From: Enterobacter cancerogenus
GTDB lineage: Bacteria; Pseudomonadota; Gammaproteobacteria; Enterobacterales; Enterobacteriaceae
Length of the DNA: 64,000 nucleotides
Direction: 5' to 3'
NCBI RefSeq assembly: GCF_019047785.1
Contig: NZ_CP077290.1
Span: 1,612,001 to 1,676,000, forward strand
The notes below the pieces were generated by a model. That model was given only the letters and a program-made list of their open reading frames with translations, made no database searches and had not been told where the DNA came from. Every line of letters begins with the position of its first letter. Position 1 is the first letter of the stretch. A program made the position numbers and the translations under genes. Below, piece after piece: positions 42,213-52,505 of the stretch.

Positions 42213-43127
42213 ATGCTGTGGTTCAAAAATTTGATGGTTTACCGTCTCAGCCGCGACGTTTCGCTGCGTGCAGAAGAGATGGAAAAACAGTTAGCCGCTT
42301 ATACCTTTTCCCCTTGCGGTAGCCAGGATATGGCGAAAACCGGCTGGGTTCCGCCAATGGGTTCACAAAGCGATGCCTTGACCCACGCCAGCAGCACGGG
42401 CCAAATCATCGTCTGCGCCCGTAAAGAGGAAAAAATCCTGCCGACGCCGGTGGTGAAGCAGGCGCTCGAAGCGAAGATTTTCAAGCTGGAAGCCGAACAG
42501 GGCCGTAAGCTGAAAAAGACCGAAAAAGATTCCCTGAAGGATGAGGTGCTGCACTCGCTGCTGCCGCGCGCCTTCAGCCGCTTTAGCCAGACCATGATGT
42601 GGATCGACACCGTCAACGGGCTGATCATGGTGGACTGCGCCAGCGCCAAAAAAGCTGAAGATACGCTGGCTCTGCTGCGTAAAAGCCTCGGCTCGCTGCC
42701 GGTGGTGCCGCTGGCGCTGGAAACGCCGATTGAGCTGACCCTGACCGAATGGGTGCGTAGCGGCAGTGCCGCGCAGGGCTTCCAGATCCTGGATGAAGCC
42801 GAGCTGAAAGCGCTGCTGGAAGATGGCGGCGTGATCCGTGCCAAAAAGCAGGATCTGGTGAGCGATGAGATTGCGGTGCACATTGAAGCAGGCAAAGTGG
42901 TCACGAAACTGGCGCTCGACTGGCAGCAGCGCATTCAGTTTGTGATGTGCGACGACGGCTCCGTGAAGCGTCTGAAGTTCTGCGATGAGCTACGCGATCA
43001 GAATGAAGATATCGACCGGGAAGATTTCGCCCAGCGCTTTGACGCAGACTTTATCCTGATGACAGGCGAGCTGGCGGCGCTGATTCAGAGTCTGGTGGAA
43101 GGCCTTGGCGGAGAAGCGCAACGCTAA
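42213..43127 (+). CDS. rdgC: Recombination-associated protein RdgC
   Basis: A 304-residue DNA-binding protein that forms a ring-shaped dimer and can restrain RecA. It starts [16 protein letters not shown], as in E. coli, and keeps [18 protein letters not shown] and [12 protein letters not shown]. The four codons upstream of 42213 that remain open are not used by the family. A REP unit follows the gene. Confidence 0.96.
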   Translation: MLWFKNLMVYRLSRDVSLRAEEMEKQLAAYTFSPCGSQDMAKTGWVPPMGSQSDALTHASSTGQIIVCARKEEKILPTPVVKQALEAKIFKLEAEQGRKLKKTEKDSLKDEVLHSLLPRAFSRFSQTMMWIDTVNGLIMVDCASAKKAEDTLALLRKSLGSLPVVPLALETPIELTLTEWVRSGSAAQGFQILDEAELKALLEDGGVIRAKKQDLVSDEIAVHIEAGKVVTKLALDWQQRIQFVMCDDGSVKRLKFCDELRDQNEDIDREDFAQRFDADFILMTGELAALIQSLVEGLGGEAQR

Positions 43128-43137
43128 GGTAAAACAC

Positions 43138-43167
43138 AGGCCGGGCACGCGTGAGCGCTACCCGGCT
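43138..43167. repeat. REP-like palindrome after rdgC
   Basis: GGCCGGGCACGCG ... GCGCTACCCGGC forms a single REP/PU unit between convergent rdgC and ppnP. Confidence 0.7.
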
Positions 43168-43172
43168 TAACT

Positions 43173-43490
<318 letters not shown>

Positions 43491-43531
43491 TCACTATAGG
43501 GGCCAGGCTCATCGCCTGTCACGCAAAATCA

Positions 43532-44209
43532 TCAGACCAGCAGTTCAGAGGCCAGGCGGGCCACCAGCACGTTGGACAGGAGCACCGGCACATCCAGTGC
43601 TTTCTGCAGTAAATCACGATGCCGCTGGTGGAAACCCAGACAATCCAGCATCAGAACGTCAGCCCCCTTTTCTATCAGCTCCCGGCCCGCGGCAATCAGT
43701 TTCGTCTCGCTATCCCAGAACGGATTGGCCAGCGCGTAGTGCGGGGTTTTCGCCAGTACCTTCCATTTATTGGCCTGGTTATCGAGCAGCTCTTCAATAG
43801 GGACGATAACGCCCACCTGATGACCGTCGACAATAGAGGCAACCAGCGGCGGGATGATACGCATCGGTTCAAGGAGGATTGCATTACGCGCCACCAGGCC
43901 AGTAATGGGGGCGGTGCTCATCAGCAGGATGACGTCATAATTTTGATTATCAAGGACTTCAATGACGCCCTGCAGGGCGCGCTCAATTTTTTGTCGCGAG
44001 ACGTGCGCTATTTCACCGTCACTTAACAATGTCGGCAGGGCATCCTCCCCCGGTTCAATAGCGTAGTCTTCCATGACCTCTTCCCGACTGATCTTACCCA
44101 ACAGGCTCAGATGGACAATCTGTTGTTCAGAGATATGCTCGGTTAAGAGCGGTAACACTTCGCTTACGGGAACCACCCCAATAGTGAGGATCGCCAATGT
44201 TGCCTTCAT
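43532..44209 (-). CDS. aroM: AroM family protein
   Basis: A 225-residue protein, the length of E. coli AroM, with [18 protein letters not shown] near the start and [20 protein letters not shown] near the end. AroM is in the aroL-yaiA-aroM neighbourhood and is TyrR-linked in E. coli, but its biochemical role is unknown; it is remotely like the Asp/Glu racemase fold. I chose the ATG at 44209 ([11 protein letters not shown]), which has AAGG 9 bases upstream; the ATG at 44224 would add five residues. Confidence 0.9.
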   Translation of the reverse strand: MKATLAILTIGVVPVSEVLPLLTEHISEQQIVHLSLLGKISREEVMEDYAIEPGEDALPTLLSDGEIAHVSRQKIERALQGVIEVLDNQNYDVILLMSTAPITGLVARNAILLEPMRIIPPLVASIVDGHQVGVIVPIEELLDNQANKWKVLAKTPHYALANPFWDSETKLIAAGRELIEKGADVLMLDCLGFHQRHRDLLQKALDVPVLLSNVLVARLASELLV

Positions 44210-44445
44210 TTTTTTCGCCTTCATTCACTACCACTGCGTTGACACAGGCACAGGCTCACTACGCTGCGCGCCTTCTGTTGCACTTTACCAGCACAAAAGC
44301 GTAGCAGCTGATCTTCAGACCGAAGTGTAAAGATCCCATGGCCTTTCCGAAAGCGCCTGTAATAACTAAATATTAACTCCTGCTTAACAACAACGCCGAG
44401 TTAAAAGTGTGATATCAACACAGTTGTAGCGAATTTAGGAATTTG

Positions 44446-44637
44446 TCAGGTCTTTTCAGGATCTTCGTAACGCCGTTTGGCGTCCCGCGCTTCCTGTTCA
44501 GTTTCATGTTCGCTGATCAGCGAGTCTGGTTTCGGGTGGTCAGCACGCAGCTGGTACCAGGTAACGGTTTGATCGCCGTTACCTTTTTCGACGGTAACAA
44601 TACGGGCTTCACGCGGATAAGGGGGTCTGGTTGGCAT
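44446..44637 (-). CDS. yaiA: YaiA family protein
   Basis: A 63-residue small protein matching E. coli YaiA ([38 protein letters not shown]). Function unknown. It lies between aroL and aroM in what is a cotranscribed set in E. coli. Its strong conservation at such a small size supports it being real. Confidence 0.92.
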   Translation of the reverse strand: MPTRPPYPREARIVTVEKGNGDQTVTWYQLRADHPKPDSLISEHETEQEARDAKRRYEDPEKT

Positions 44638-44681
44638 AGTTCATCCTTTTTGACTGTCTGAACTATGAGTATAGACGGCGG

Positions 44682-45206
44682 CTAGCTGGCGCAAGCCAAA
44701 CGCAGGGCGGTAATAATCTGAATTACCACCTCTTCAGGGGCAGCAGCGGCGTCAACCACATGGTGTGCCGCTTCGCGATAGAGCGCATCACGCTCCGCCA
44801 GCACCTCGCTTACCTCTTCGCTGATCGGCTTGCCGGTGAGCGTCGGGCGTTGCCCCTCTTCCGGAAAGGCTTCCAGTCTGGCCACCAGCGTGGAAACCGG
44901 GGCGCACAGATAGATTACGATCCCGTTCTCGTGCATAAACTGACGATTATAAGGTGCCAGAATGATCCCGCCGCCGGTAGCCACAACGGTGGAAGGTGCC
45001 GTTACCGCTTCGAGGGTTGCCGTTTCGCGTGCGCGAAAACTCTCCCAGCCCTCTTCGTCGACGATCTCCGCGATGGTTTTCCCGGCCTGCTTCTGTAGCC
45101 AGTGATCGGTGTCGACAAACTGACTGTGATTGATCCGCGCCAGTTCAAGACCAACGGTGGTTTTCCCACAGCCGCGGGGGCCAACTAAAAAGATGGGTGG
45201 GTTCAT
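44682..45206 (-). CDS. aroL: Shikimate kinase 2
   Basis: A 174-residue kinase that phosphorylates shikimate in the aromatic amino acid pathway. The Walker A loop is [15 protein letters not shown] (about residues 8-22), shikimate contacts are in FVDTDHWLQ and [11 protein letters not shown], and ATGGGIIL and RPTLTGKP (lid) follow. Start at 45206 matches the family. The upstream region contains a sequence compatible with a TyrR box, as expected for aroL. Confidence 0.95.
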   Translation of the reverse strand: MNPPIFLVGPRGCGKTTVGLELARINHSQFVDTDHWLQKQAGKTIAEIVDEEGWESFRARETATLEAVTAPSTVVATGGGIILAPYNRQFMHENGIVIYLCAPVSTLVARLEAFPEEGQRPTLTGKPISEEVSEVLAERDALYREAAHHVVDAAAAPEEVVIQIITALRLACAS

Positions 45207-45243
45207 GACCAGGTGTTCCCCTTGAAGCCGGATGGCTGAAGAC

Positions 45244-45261
45244 TGTAAAGAAATTATTGCA
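45244..45261 (-). promoter_or_regulatory. Candidate TyrR box upstream of aroL
   Basis: TGTAAA-GAAATT-ATTGCA keeps one perfect half-site of TGTAAA-N6-TTTACA and the invariant G and C 14 bases apart. It lies 38-55 bp upstream of the aroL ATG. One weak half makes this a candidate only. Confidence 0.5.
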
Positions 45262-45347
45262 GAAGATGTTGCGTTTACTTTACTGCAAAGCGGTACGGAA
45301 TGACAACCCTGTGGAGGCCACACTGTACCACAATTTAAGAAGGGTTC

Positions 45348-45809
45348 TTATTTCGCCGTGCGGCGCTTCACCTCGAGTAGCCATTTATCCAGCTCTGCGG
45401 CAAACTGCTGGCGGTCGCGTTGCGATAAGCTGTCTGGCCCACCGGTTTGCACACCGCTGGCACGCATCGTATCCATAAAATCACGCATGGTGAGTTTTTC
45501 GCGGATGGTCGCAGGCGAGTAGCGTTCGCCGCGCGGATTCAGCGCCGCCGCGCCTTTCTCCAGCACTTCTGCGGCCAGCGGAATATCCGCCGTGATCACT
45601 AAATCCTCGGCGCTGCACAGGCGCACAATTTCGTTGTCTGCCACGTCAAACCCCGCCGGCACACGCAGGGAACGGATAAACTTCGACGGCGGTACGCGGA
45701 TATTCTGGTTCGCCACCAGCGTCAGCTGCATCTGCACGCGGTCGGCCGCGCGGAATAAAATCTCTTTAATCACATTCGGACACGCGTCCGCATCAACCCA
45801 AATCGCCAT
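45348..45809 (-). CDS. yaiI: YaiI/YqxD family protein (DUF188)
   Basis: A 153-residue protein of the UPF0178 family, PIN-like in fold ([53 protein letters not shown]). The acidic residues at the start and in VITADIPL fit a metal site. Function unknown. It is divergent from proC. Confidence 0.93.
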   Translation of the reverse strand: MAIWVDADACPNVIKEILFRAADRVQMQLTLVANQNIRVPPSKFIRSLRVPAGFDVADNEIVRLCSAEDLVITADIPLAAEVLEKGAAALNPRGERYSPATIREKLTMRDFMDTMRASGVQTGGPDSLSQRDRQQFAAELDKWLLEVKRRTAK

Positions 45810-45904
45810 ATGGTCTCCCCTTGTTGATCTGTGACTATTGTCGCCTGCATTTCGTTGTTAAGCTATCCATCAGAGACGACAACGCATAATAACGGAGAAA
45901 CGTG

Positions 45905-46714
45905 ATGGATAAGAAAATCGGGTTTATCGGCTGCGGTAATATGGGCAAAGCGATTCTGGGCGGTCTTATCGCCAGTGGACAAGTCCTGCCGGGGCAGATT
46001 TGGGTCTATACCCCATCACCGGATAAAGTCGCGGCGCTGCGCGATGAGTATGGCGTTAATGCGGCGGAAAGCGCTCAGGAAGTGGCCCAGGTGGCGGATA
46101 TCGTCTTCGGTGCTGTCAAACCCAACATCATGATTAAGGTCCTGAGCGACGTCACCTCCAGCCTGAATAAAGAGACGCTGGTGGTCTCGATTGCCGCGGG
46201 CGTGACGCTCGACCAGCTGGCGCGTGCGCTGGGACATGACCGCAAAATTGTCCGCGCCATGCCGAACACCCCTTCGCTGGTCAATGCTGGTATGACGTCC
46301 GTGACCCCGAACGCGCTGGTCACCTCTGAAGACATTGCCGATGTGCTCAATATTTTCCGCTGCTTCGGTGAGGCGGAGGTCATTAATGAGGCCATGATCC
46401 ATCCGGTGGTGGGCGTAAGTGGCTCTGCACCCGCCTACGTGTTTATGTTTATCGAAGCGATGGCGGATGCTGCCGTGCTGGGCGGAATGCCGCGCGCGCA
46501 GGCCTATAAATTTGCCGCACAGGCGGTGATGGGGTCTGCCAAAATGGTGCTGGAGACCGGCAAACATCCGGGTGAGCTGAAAGATATGGTCTGTTCACCG
46601 GGCGGTACGACCATTGAAGCCGTACGCGTGCTCGAGGATCGTGGGTTCCGCTCGGCTGTCATCGAGGCGATGGAAAAATGCATGGAAAAATCAGAGGCGC
46701 TCAGTAAATCCTGA
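45905..46714 (+). CDS. proC: Pyrroline-5-carboxylate reductase
   Basis: A 269-residue NAD(P)H enzyme giving proline. The Rossmann loop is GFIGCGNMGKAILGG at residue 6, with AVKPNIMIKVL, AMPNTPSLVNAGMTSV and the C-terminal SPGGTTIEAVRVLED signature. The ATG at 45905 (MDKKIGFIG) corresponds to the E. coli start after GGAGAAACG; the adjacent GTG is not needed. Convergent with dgcC 17 bp away. Confidence 0.96.
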   Translation: MDKKIGFIGCGNMGKAILGGLIASGQVLPGQIWVYTPSPDKVAALRDEYGVNAAESAQEVAQVADIVFGAVKPNIMIKVLSDVTSSLNKETLVVSIAAGVTLDQLARALGHDRKIVRAMPNTPSLVNAGMTSVTPNALVTSEDIADVLNIFRCFGEAEVINEAMIHPVVGVSGSAPAYVFMFIEAMADAAVLGGMPRAQAYKFAAQAVMGSAKMVLETGKHPGELKDMVCSPGGTTIEAVRVLEDRGFRSAVIEAMEKCMEKSEALSKS

Positions 46715-46730
46715 TCCGCAGTGCCGGGCG

Positions 46731-47834
46731 TCAGGCGGCGACTTCAGTGCGGCCGCGCCCGGCGTTTTTCGCCTTATAAAGGGCAACATCAGCGGCTTTC
46801 AGCCATTCGCGGTAGTGCCCAAACTGCGTCCTCCACGGCGCAACGCCGACGCTTATCCGTAACCGCACGCCGGGCGCCCGGGGTAACGTCATGTGATTCA
46901 GACGCTCATGAACGCGCGACATCGCCGCAATCGCACTCTCCGCAGGCGTGCCGGACATAATCACCGCAAACTCATCCCCACCGAAGCGGCCAATAAAATC
47001 GCCCGCGCGCAGCGACATCTGAAGCTGGCGGGTGATAGCAATAATGGCCTCATCGCCCACGTCGTGCCCCCAGGTGTCGTTGATCCCCTTAAAGTGATCG
47101 ATATCGATCAGCAGGATGGTCGCTTCCCGATGGCTGCGGCGGCACTGCTCGTACTCATTGCGCAGGAGATTTTCCCAGTGGCGGCGATTGTAAACGCCGG
47201 TCATGCCGTCACGGCTGCTCATGAGTTCCAGCCGGCGCTTATGTTCGGCGAGGCGAATTGCCGTCTGGTGGCTGACCCAGGCGAAGAGCATGGGATAGAG
47301 GATCAGCACCGGTAGCGTCAGCCCCCACTCCAGCCCGCCGGGCGCGAAGGTTATGATGTTACCGGTCAGGTGTAAGGTGATCAGCGCTGAGAGCACGGCC
47401 AGGATCGTGCCGGTTAAGAACAGGCGAAAGCCGCCCGCCCCCATCATATTCATGCCGATCATCATGAACAGCGCGGCAGACGGCAACGCACCGATCCCCA
47501 TCAGGCCAATCCAGACCCCGGCGATAATGGCGTCCACCTTCAGGTTGTAGACTTCCCGGCGGTAAGGCGCGGCGGAGCGGAAGGCGAGCTGCCAGGCCAG
47601 GTGCGGCCAGATAAACGCCCAGCCGACCAGCAGAAGCCACCAGCCGCCGGGCAGAAAATGGCTGACCAGCACGCCCGCAATCGGGAAAAACATCGCCGCC
47701 AGCCCCACGGTTCGCGCCAGCCGCACCCGCCGGGCAAACAGGATGCCGGAACGGTGTGAGTCATCCTGAAAAAGATCCTGATGCCACTCTTCCTGAACGC
47801 TCTCTTTAGTGTAAAAAATTTCATCATTGATCAT
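46731..47834 (-). CDS. dgcC: Diguanylate cyclase DgcC (AdrA/YaiC)
   Basis: A 367-residue membrane enzyme. The N-terminal half (MASE2-like, about six hydrophobic segments) is followed by a GGDEF domain: DGMTGVYNRRHWE, IDIDHFKGINDTWGHDVG and the intact RFGGDEFAVIM active site, ending RISVGVAP and ADVALYKAKNAGR. It makes cyclic-di-GMP, which in E. coli and Salmonella activates cellulose synthesis under CsgD control. I start at the ATG at 47834 (MINDEIFYTKES); the upstream open frame lacks a start and reads through FPK, where E. coli has MFPK. Confidence 0.92.
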   Translation of the reverse strand: MINDEIFYTKESVQEEWHQDLFQDDSHRSGILFARRVRLARTVGLAAMFFPIAGVLVSHFLPGGWWLLLVGWAFIWPHLAWQLAFRSAAPYRREVYNLKVDAIIAGVWIGLMGIGALPSAALFMMIGMNMMGAGGFRLFLTGTILAVLSALITLHLTGNIITFAPGGLEWGLTLPVLILYPMLFAWVSHQTAIRLAEHKRRLELMSSRDGMTGVYNRRHWENLLRNEYEQCRRSHREATILLIDIDHFKGINDTWGHDVGDEAIIAITRQLQMSLRAGDFIGRFGGDEFAVIMSGTPAESAIAAMSRVHERLNHMTLPRAPGVRLRISVGVAPWRTQFGHYREWLKAADVALYKAKNAGRGRTEVAA

Positions 47835-47902
47835 TTTTGGGAATAGTCTAAAACAATTTCCCAAATTATAGAGAGGGGGTGTACGGGGGAAGTATGAAAT
47901 TT

Positions 47903-47930
47903 CGGGTGAGGCACGACCGTGCCTCACCCG
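47903..47930 (-). terminator. Hairpin after psiF
   Basis: CGGGTGAGGCACG (47903-47915) and CGTGCCTCACCCG (47918-47930) are perfect 13-bp arms, 6 bases after the psiF stop. The tail is only AAATTTCAT, so it could terminate psiF or protect its end. Confidence 0.7.
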
Positions 47931-47936
47931 TTTGCA

Positions 47937-48257
47937 CTACACCTGTTTCTTCAGGCAGGCACTCATAAATTTGCTGCGATCCTCGCCCTTAAGCATTTGC
48001 TGCGTTGCCTGGGAGCTGCATTCACGCATCTTTTGCTGCTGCGGCGTCAGGCTTTTCTCGCCCGGCTTTGAAGCGCCGTTTTTAAGGCAGTCGCTCATGT
48101 AGGTTTTACGCGCATCCCCTTTGAGGGTTTGCGCTGTCGCCTGCTGGTTGCAGGTGGTCATGCGCTGCTGCTGAGGCGTTAAGGTTTTTTCTGCCGCGTT
48201 CGCTGAAGCCATCAGGAACACGCCGGAGAGTAGCGTAATCAGTATTGTTGTTTTCAT
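47937..48257 (-). CDS. psiF: Phosphate starvation-inducible protein PsiF
   Basis: A 106-residue exported protein with a signal peptide ending ANAA and two tandem repeats of about 40 residues: EKTLTPQQQRMTTCNQQA (about 22-39) and EKSLTPQQQKMRECSSQA (about 64-81), each with a second Cys in SDCLKNG or SACLKKQ. The four Cys could form disulfides in the periplasm. The start at 48257 (MKTTILITLLSG) matches E. coli. It follows phoA and is induced with it in E. coli; a hairpin lies between them. Function unknown. Confidence 0.93.
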   Translation of the reverse strand: MKTTILITLLSGVFLMASANAAEKTLTPQQQRMTTCNQQATAQTLKGDARKTYMSDCLKNGASKPGEKSLTPQQQKMRECSSQATQQMLKGEDRSKFMSACLKKQV

Positions 48258-48306
48258 TGCACCATCCTTTTGTGAAATCACCCTTTAAGTCTGGTTCGTG
48301 GTGCAG

Positions 48307-48340
48307 AAAAAACCACCCGGCGGATCGCATTTCCGCCGGG
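48307..48340 (-). terminator. Terminator between phoA and psiF
   Basis: CCCGGCGGA (48316-48324) and TCCGCCGGG (48332-48340) pair; the minus-strand tail is TGGTTTTTTCTG. Read-through to psiF must be partial, or psiF has its own promoter. Confidence 0.8.
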
Positions 48341-48348
48341 AAAAACCG

Positions 48349-49764
48349 TTATTTCAAGCCAAGCGCCGCTTTCATGGTGTAGAAGAGATCCGTCTGGTCA
48401 GTCAGCCCTACCACGTTGGCCGCATGCGGGCCGTAGGCCGCAATGCGCAGCTGGGTGCCGGTATGCTCCATTGACTTTTCTTCAGCGTTGCCGTAGCTCA
48501 TCACCATCACCGCGCCGTCTTTGGTGTTCAGCGCCTGGGTCAGGCCCGGTGCTTTAGCGTCTGACGGGATAATCTGGCTGGCATGAGCGTGGTCAGCGGT
48601 GACCACCACCAGGGTGTTACCGTCTTTCTTCGCGAACGCCAGCGCCTTCTGCACCGCTTCGTCGAGATCGACCGTTTCGCCAATCTGGCCGCACGGGTTG
48701 GCCGCGTGATCCTGTTTATCAATTGACGCACCTTCTACCTGAAGGAAGAAGCCTTTTTCATTTTTGCTCAGCAGCGAGATGGCTTTGTCCGTCATTGCCG
48801 CCAGGGTCGGCACGCTGTCAGTGCGTTTTGGGTTGGGCGTGCAGGTCACGGCAGGTTTGTCGATGTTGCCGTGGTAAGAGGCTTTCGGCCCTTCCCAGCG
48901 CACCGGCATATTCCCTTCAGAGAAGAGGCCCAGCAGCGGTTTATCCTGGTTCGCCTCGGCGATCCCGTCCAGAGAGGCCGCATCGCTGACTATCTGGTAG
49001 CCGCGCGCCTGCGCCTGCTCGCGCAGGGTTTTACCCTGCCACTCGCCTGCTGTCGCGGTGTCTGCGAAGGTTTTCGCACCGCCGCCCAGCGTCACGTCTG
49101 GACGCGCGTTCAGCAGTTGTTCGGTAATCGAGCCTTTCCCGCCTTTTTCCAGCGCGTTGGCCGGGCATTTCTCACTGGTCACGGACGGGCCATAGCATTT
49201 ACGCGAGATGACATGGGAAACCAGCGCCGCCGGGGTCGCATCCTGCAGCTCTGCGGTTGAAACGTTGCCCGTTGCCAGACCTGCCGCTTTGGCCATCTCA
49301 AGAATGGTTTGATGATCTTTTTCGTGGATATCCACGCCCAGCGCGCCATTGTAAGTTTTCACACCGGTTGACCATGCCGTTGCGGAGGCCGCAGAATCTG
49401 TCACGTAATCGGGTTTACCGGTTTTTTTATCCAGCGCGTAGTGGGTATATTGCCCGGTCAAGGGTAAGGCATCGATGCCTTTAAAAAATCCACCTGCCCC
49501 TTCGGCATAATTACGCGCGGCAGTAATTTCAGAATCGCCCATGCCGTCGCCAATCAGCAGAATAATATTTTTGGCGGGCTTGTCATTGAGCGATGCGCGA
49601 ATAGCGGCGGTCTGATCTTCTGAGAGGCGGCGTGCTCCGCCGGGTTGGGTGATATCGCCCTGAGCCGCACGATTATCCAGCACCTGAGTATTGAGGGTAT
49701 CGGCATGAATAGCGGGGGTAATTAACAGGGGAAGTAATGCGATGAAAAGTGCGCTCTGTTTCAA
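48349..49764 (-). CDS. phoA: Alkaline phosphatase
   Basis: A 471-residue periplasmic phosphatase. Signal peptide residues 1-21 (ending IHA) precede the mature enzyme. The nucleophilic Ser is in [15 protein letters not shown]; the metal residues are in [28 protein letters not shown] and [11 protein letters not shown]. It releases phosphate from organic esters when phosphate is short. A Pho box and a TATAGT -10 box are upstream at the spacing known from E. coli phoA. Confidence 0.97.
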   Translation of the reverse strand: MKQSALFIALLPLLITPAIHADTLNTQVLDNRAAQGDITQPGGARRLSEDQTAAIRASLNDKPAKNIILLIGDGMGDSEITAARNYAEGAGGFFKGIDALPLTGQYTHYALDKKTGKPDYVTDSAASATAWSTGVKTYNGALGVDIHEKDHQTILEMAKAAGLATGNVSTAELQDATPAALVSHVISRKCYGPSVTSEKCPANALEKGGKGSITEQLLNARPDVTLGGGAKTFADTATAGEWQGKTLREQAQARGYQIVSDAASLDGIAEANQDKPLLGLFSEGNMPVRWEGPKASYHGNIDKPAVTCTPNPKRTDSVPTLAAMTDKAISLLSKNEKGFFLQVEGASIDKQDHAANPCGQIGETVDLDEAVQKALAFAKKDGNTLVVVTADHAHASQIIPSDAKAPGLTQALNTKDGAVMVMSYGNAEEKSMEHTGTQLRIAAYGPHAANVVGLTDQTDLFYTMKAALGLK

Positions 49765-49808
49765 TTTATTTTCTCCATGTAAAAATACATAAAAATAAAA
49801 ACAGAGCG

Positions 49809-49842
49809 ACTATAGGCATCCTGCATGACAATTCAATGACAC
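49809..49842 (-). promoter_or_regulatory. Pho box and -10 box of phoA
   Basis: Minus strand 49842-49824 reads GTGTCATTGAATTGTCATG, two TGTCAT half-sites 11 bp apart. TATAGT follows 9 bases later (49814-49809). This is the known E. coli phoA arrangement. Confidence 0.85.
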
Positions 49843-49863
49843 TGGCTCAGGCCCTGAAATCGT

Positions 49864-50124
49864 TTAGCTGCGAGGATGCCTTAAAAGCTTCTTTACGTAT
49901 TGCTGGAGCATTTCGGCATCCTGGGCCGGAACCTGCAGGTCTGGCTTAGCCTTCTCAAGCGCCCCCTCAATGCTGTCTATCAGGGCCTGTTGCTCCTGTT
50001 TCGCCATATGCCGTAGCAGCGCCGTGACCACAATTTCCAGCGCCTCGACCTGAGCGACCAGCTCTTTTGACTCTTCTTCCTTTTCGGCAAGCTTCACCAA
50101 CAACTCAGCAATGAGATTTTTCAT
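49864..50124 (-). CDS. iraP: Anti-adapter protein IraP
   Basis: An 86-residue helical protein close to E. coli IraP ([46 protein letters not shown]). IraP blocks the adapter RssB and so stabilises the sigma factor RpoS, mainly in phosphate starvation in E. coli. It lies upstream of phoA on the same strand, as in E. coli. Confidence 0.94.
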   Translation of the reverse strand: MKNLIAELLVKLAEKEEESKELVAQVEALEIVVTALLRHMAKQEQQALIDSIEGALEKAKPDLQVPAQDAEMLQQYVKKLLRHPRS

Positions 50125-50323
50125 CGTGCTATTTCCTTATGGGATTTTCCCTGAAATTAGCACTGTCATTGAATAATGCAAAGAGGAGAAAAGTATTATC
50201 TTATACAAAAGTGATGTCGCTGCCAAAATAGAGAGAGGGAACACGCAGCGAAACGTTTTTCTATAAAAAAGATGCTGCATTTAGTTATAAATAAACGCAG
50301 CGCACATAAGAATATATAATACA

Positions 50324-51568
50324 TCAGCCTTTTGATAATCGTGCTGACTTTGCCTCGGCTATTTGTCTGCGGCGACGCAAGGCAATAGCGAGCTGAATAA
50401 TATTCAGCAGCACCACGACAGCCGTGGCGGCGAAAACCCACCGGAACCCGGCCATTGCGGAAACTGACGCCCCGATAAGCGGGCCGGCCACGTTGCCCAA
50501 ATACATAAACGACTGGTTGTATCCAAAAATACGCCCGGTGACCTGGTCACTGGAATATTTCACCAGCAGCGTCTGCACCGCCGGGAGCATGGCCCCATCG
50601 GCAAACCCGAGCAGGAAACGCAGCACGCCGAGCTGGAACGGCGAGGTGACGAACGACATGGCAAAAAACAGCACGACCGCAAAGATGAGCGTCGCCATCA
50701 AAATGCGCGCCGTGCCGATCCTGTCTCCCAGTTTCCCGAGGCGCGGCGCGGAGATCAGCGCAGAGACGCCCGGTACGGCCGCAATCATCCCACTGAGAAA
50801 AGCGATGTTGTTACTGTCTGGTGCCATCGATTTGATAAACAGCGCCAGGATCGGCCCGACGGAGCCGTTACACAGCTGGATCACCATGGTGGTGACGAAG
50901 AGGCTAATCATCAGCCCCGGATAGGGAAGCGACGCAAAGACCGCCTTGCCGCTCAGGCGCTCAGCTTTACTGACAACCGGACGCCCGCCCTCTTTGATGA
51001 GAAACAGCGTAACCAGAAAACTGACCACCAGCAAAATGGCGGTAATAAAGAAGACCGCGCGCAGGCCAACGTGGTCCGCCAGAAAGCCCCCCATCAGCGG
51101 CCCGCCAATCACGCCGCTTATCTGTGCGGTAGACAGCGTGCTCAGCGCCCACCCGCTGCGTTCGCGCGGGACCTGCGAGGCCACCAGCGCCATCGCGTTA
51201 GGGATATAGCCGGAGGTGAGCCCCATAATCGCGCGCAGAATAAACAGCTGCCAGACGTTGGTGGCAAAGGCCTGTAGCAGAATAGCGATTGCCATCCCCA
51301 GCGAGGCGCGCAGCAGCATGAGCTTACGCCCTTTGCGATCCGCCAGGCTGCCCCACATGGGCGAGACAATCGCGGAGACCAGAAAGGTGACGCTGAACGT
51401 CAGGCCTGACCACATCGACAGGGCTTCATGGGATGAAACCCCGAGCTGGGCAACATACAGCGGCAGGAACGGCAGGATCTGGCTAATGGCAAGCCCGGTA
51501 AAAAAGCAGCCGAACCAGACCGATATAAGGTTAACTTTCCACGATTCCATAACAGAGGCAGTCTTCAT
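50324..51568 (-). CDS. Multidrug efflux MFS transporter, MdtG-like
   Basis: A 414-residue transporter of the major facilitator superfamily, similar to E. coli MdtG but clearly distinct. Motif A is [17 protein letters not shown] and the helix 5 region is [22 protein letters not shown]; twelve hydrophobic segments are visible. Likely exports drugs such as fosfomycin-type compounds or small organic molecules, but the substrate is not shown. I place the start at 51568 ([10 protein letters not shown]); an in-frame ATG at 51550 (MESWKVNL) is also possible, neither with a strong ribosome site. It occupies, with the next gene, a site between iraP and ddlA that is absent from E. coli. Confidence 0.82.
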   Translation of the reverse strand: MKTASVMESWKVNLISVWFGCFFTGLAISQILPFLPLYVAQLGVSSHEALSMWSGLTFSVTFLVSAIVSPMWGSLADRKGRKLMLLRASLGMAIAILLQAFATNVWQLFILRAIMGLTSGYIPNAMALVASQVPRERSGWALSTLSTAQISGVIGGPLMGGFLADHVGLRAVFFITAILLVVSFLVTLFLIKEGGRPVVSKAERLSGKAVFASLPYPGLMISLFVTTMVIQLCNGSVGPILALFIKSMAPDSNNIAFLSGMIAAVPGVSALISAPRLGKLGDRIGTARILMATLIFAVVLFFAMSFVTSPFQLGVLRFLLGFADGAMLPAVQTLLVKYSSDQVTGRIFGYNQSFMYLGNVAGPLIGASVSAMAGFRWVFAATAVVVLLNIIQLAIALRRRRQIAEAKSARLSKG

Positions 51569-51719
51569 TTTTAGGCGAATTCGCCTGTAGATTAGCAAGT
51601 TACGCCAGGTCACGTAGCGCGAGAGATGCGGCCCGATCGACTTTGGTGTTTTATCTTCCCAGTCATCATATTTGTGAAACAAGTCACAAATCATACCGTT
51701 TTTGGCGGAGGATTATGCT

Positions 51720-52403
51720 TCAACGGCAGAGTCCATACCCGCGCATTCCAAGATGAAAATGGTTGGCGTGGGCGGCGTTATATTCCGGGCCGAGGCCATT
51801 GCCATAGTAGCCGCAGCTTGCCGCCAGCAGCGCCTTAAGCCAGGGCTGGGTACGGGCTGAACGCCACCCGCTGAGGATGGTTACCCGCTGGCCATCTGCC
51901 AGACGAAACGCGCTGATATCCAGCGCGTCGGCCGTGGCGTGCTCGCTGCGTCGCGCGTCCGCACGATGATAGATATTGCGGCAGGCGAAGCTCCCCAGAT
52001 GATCGATGCGTGTCAGTTCTGCGCCCATAAACTGTTTCGTGAGCGGGCGAGCCTGCTGACTAACAAATAACGCGGAGCTGAGCGCCAGCGGACAGCTGGC
52101 TAAAAAGCTGCCGCTCAGGCTGACCGGGCCAAAGCTGCGCACGCGCACGACGTTGCTGAGAGGGCACTCTCCCGCACTGTCGGCAACCGGCTGCGAGCGG
52201 ATGAGCTTTCTGTCGTTGGCCTCCGATAACAAAGTCTCGCAGGCCTCGGGCGTTAAACGGCGCAGTTTAAACTGGGTTATCTTGCCCGGCGGATCGTCAA
52301 GAGTAAGAGGCGCAAACGGGTTGTACCATGACGGCAACCAGCGGTAGCCCACCGTCACAGCAGCCACAATCATGATACAAATCAGCCATTTTATTCCTTT
52401 CAC
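51720..52403 (-). CDS. Extensin-like (DUF2268-free, Extensin_2) domain exported protein
   Basis: A 227-residue protein with an N-terminal hydrophobic anchor (about residues 5-20, LICIMIVAAVTVGY) and an extensin-like C-terminal domain: residues around SLSGSFLASCPLALSS, DHLGSFACRNIYHRADARRSEHATADALDI and NHFHLGMRGYGLCR are the conserved segments, with paired Cys and catalytic-looking His/Asp typical of D,D-peptidase-like (VanY-related) families. The role is unknown but may be in cell wall work. Start is the GTG at 52401-52403 with AGGAGG 5 bases upstream. It is on the minus strand between the MFS gene and ddlA, which diverges. Confidence 0.8.
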   Translation of the reverse strand: MKGIKWLICIMIVAAVTVGYRWLPSWYNPFAPLTLDDPPGKITQFKLRRLTPEACETLLSEANDRKLIRSQPVADSAGECPLSNVVRVRSFGPVSLSGSFLASCPLALSSALFVSQQARPLTKQFMGAELTRIDHLGSFACRNIYHRADARRSEHATADALDISAFRLADGQRVTILSGWRSARTQPWLKALLAASCGYYGNGLGPEYNAAHANHFHLGMRGYGLCR

Positions 52404-52505
52404 ATATCCTCCTGACGCGGGTTAAAACATTATGGCAGAAGGCCGCGAAACCCGCCGGGCATCGTGGTATGTTATGGGCTTTTCGTCAGACTGGAAGAGA
52501 GTGAA

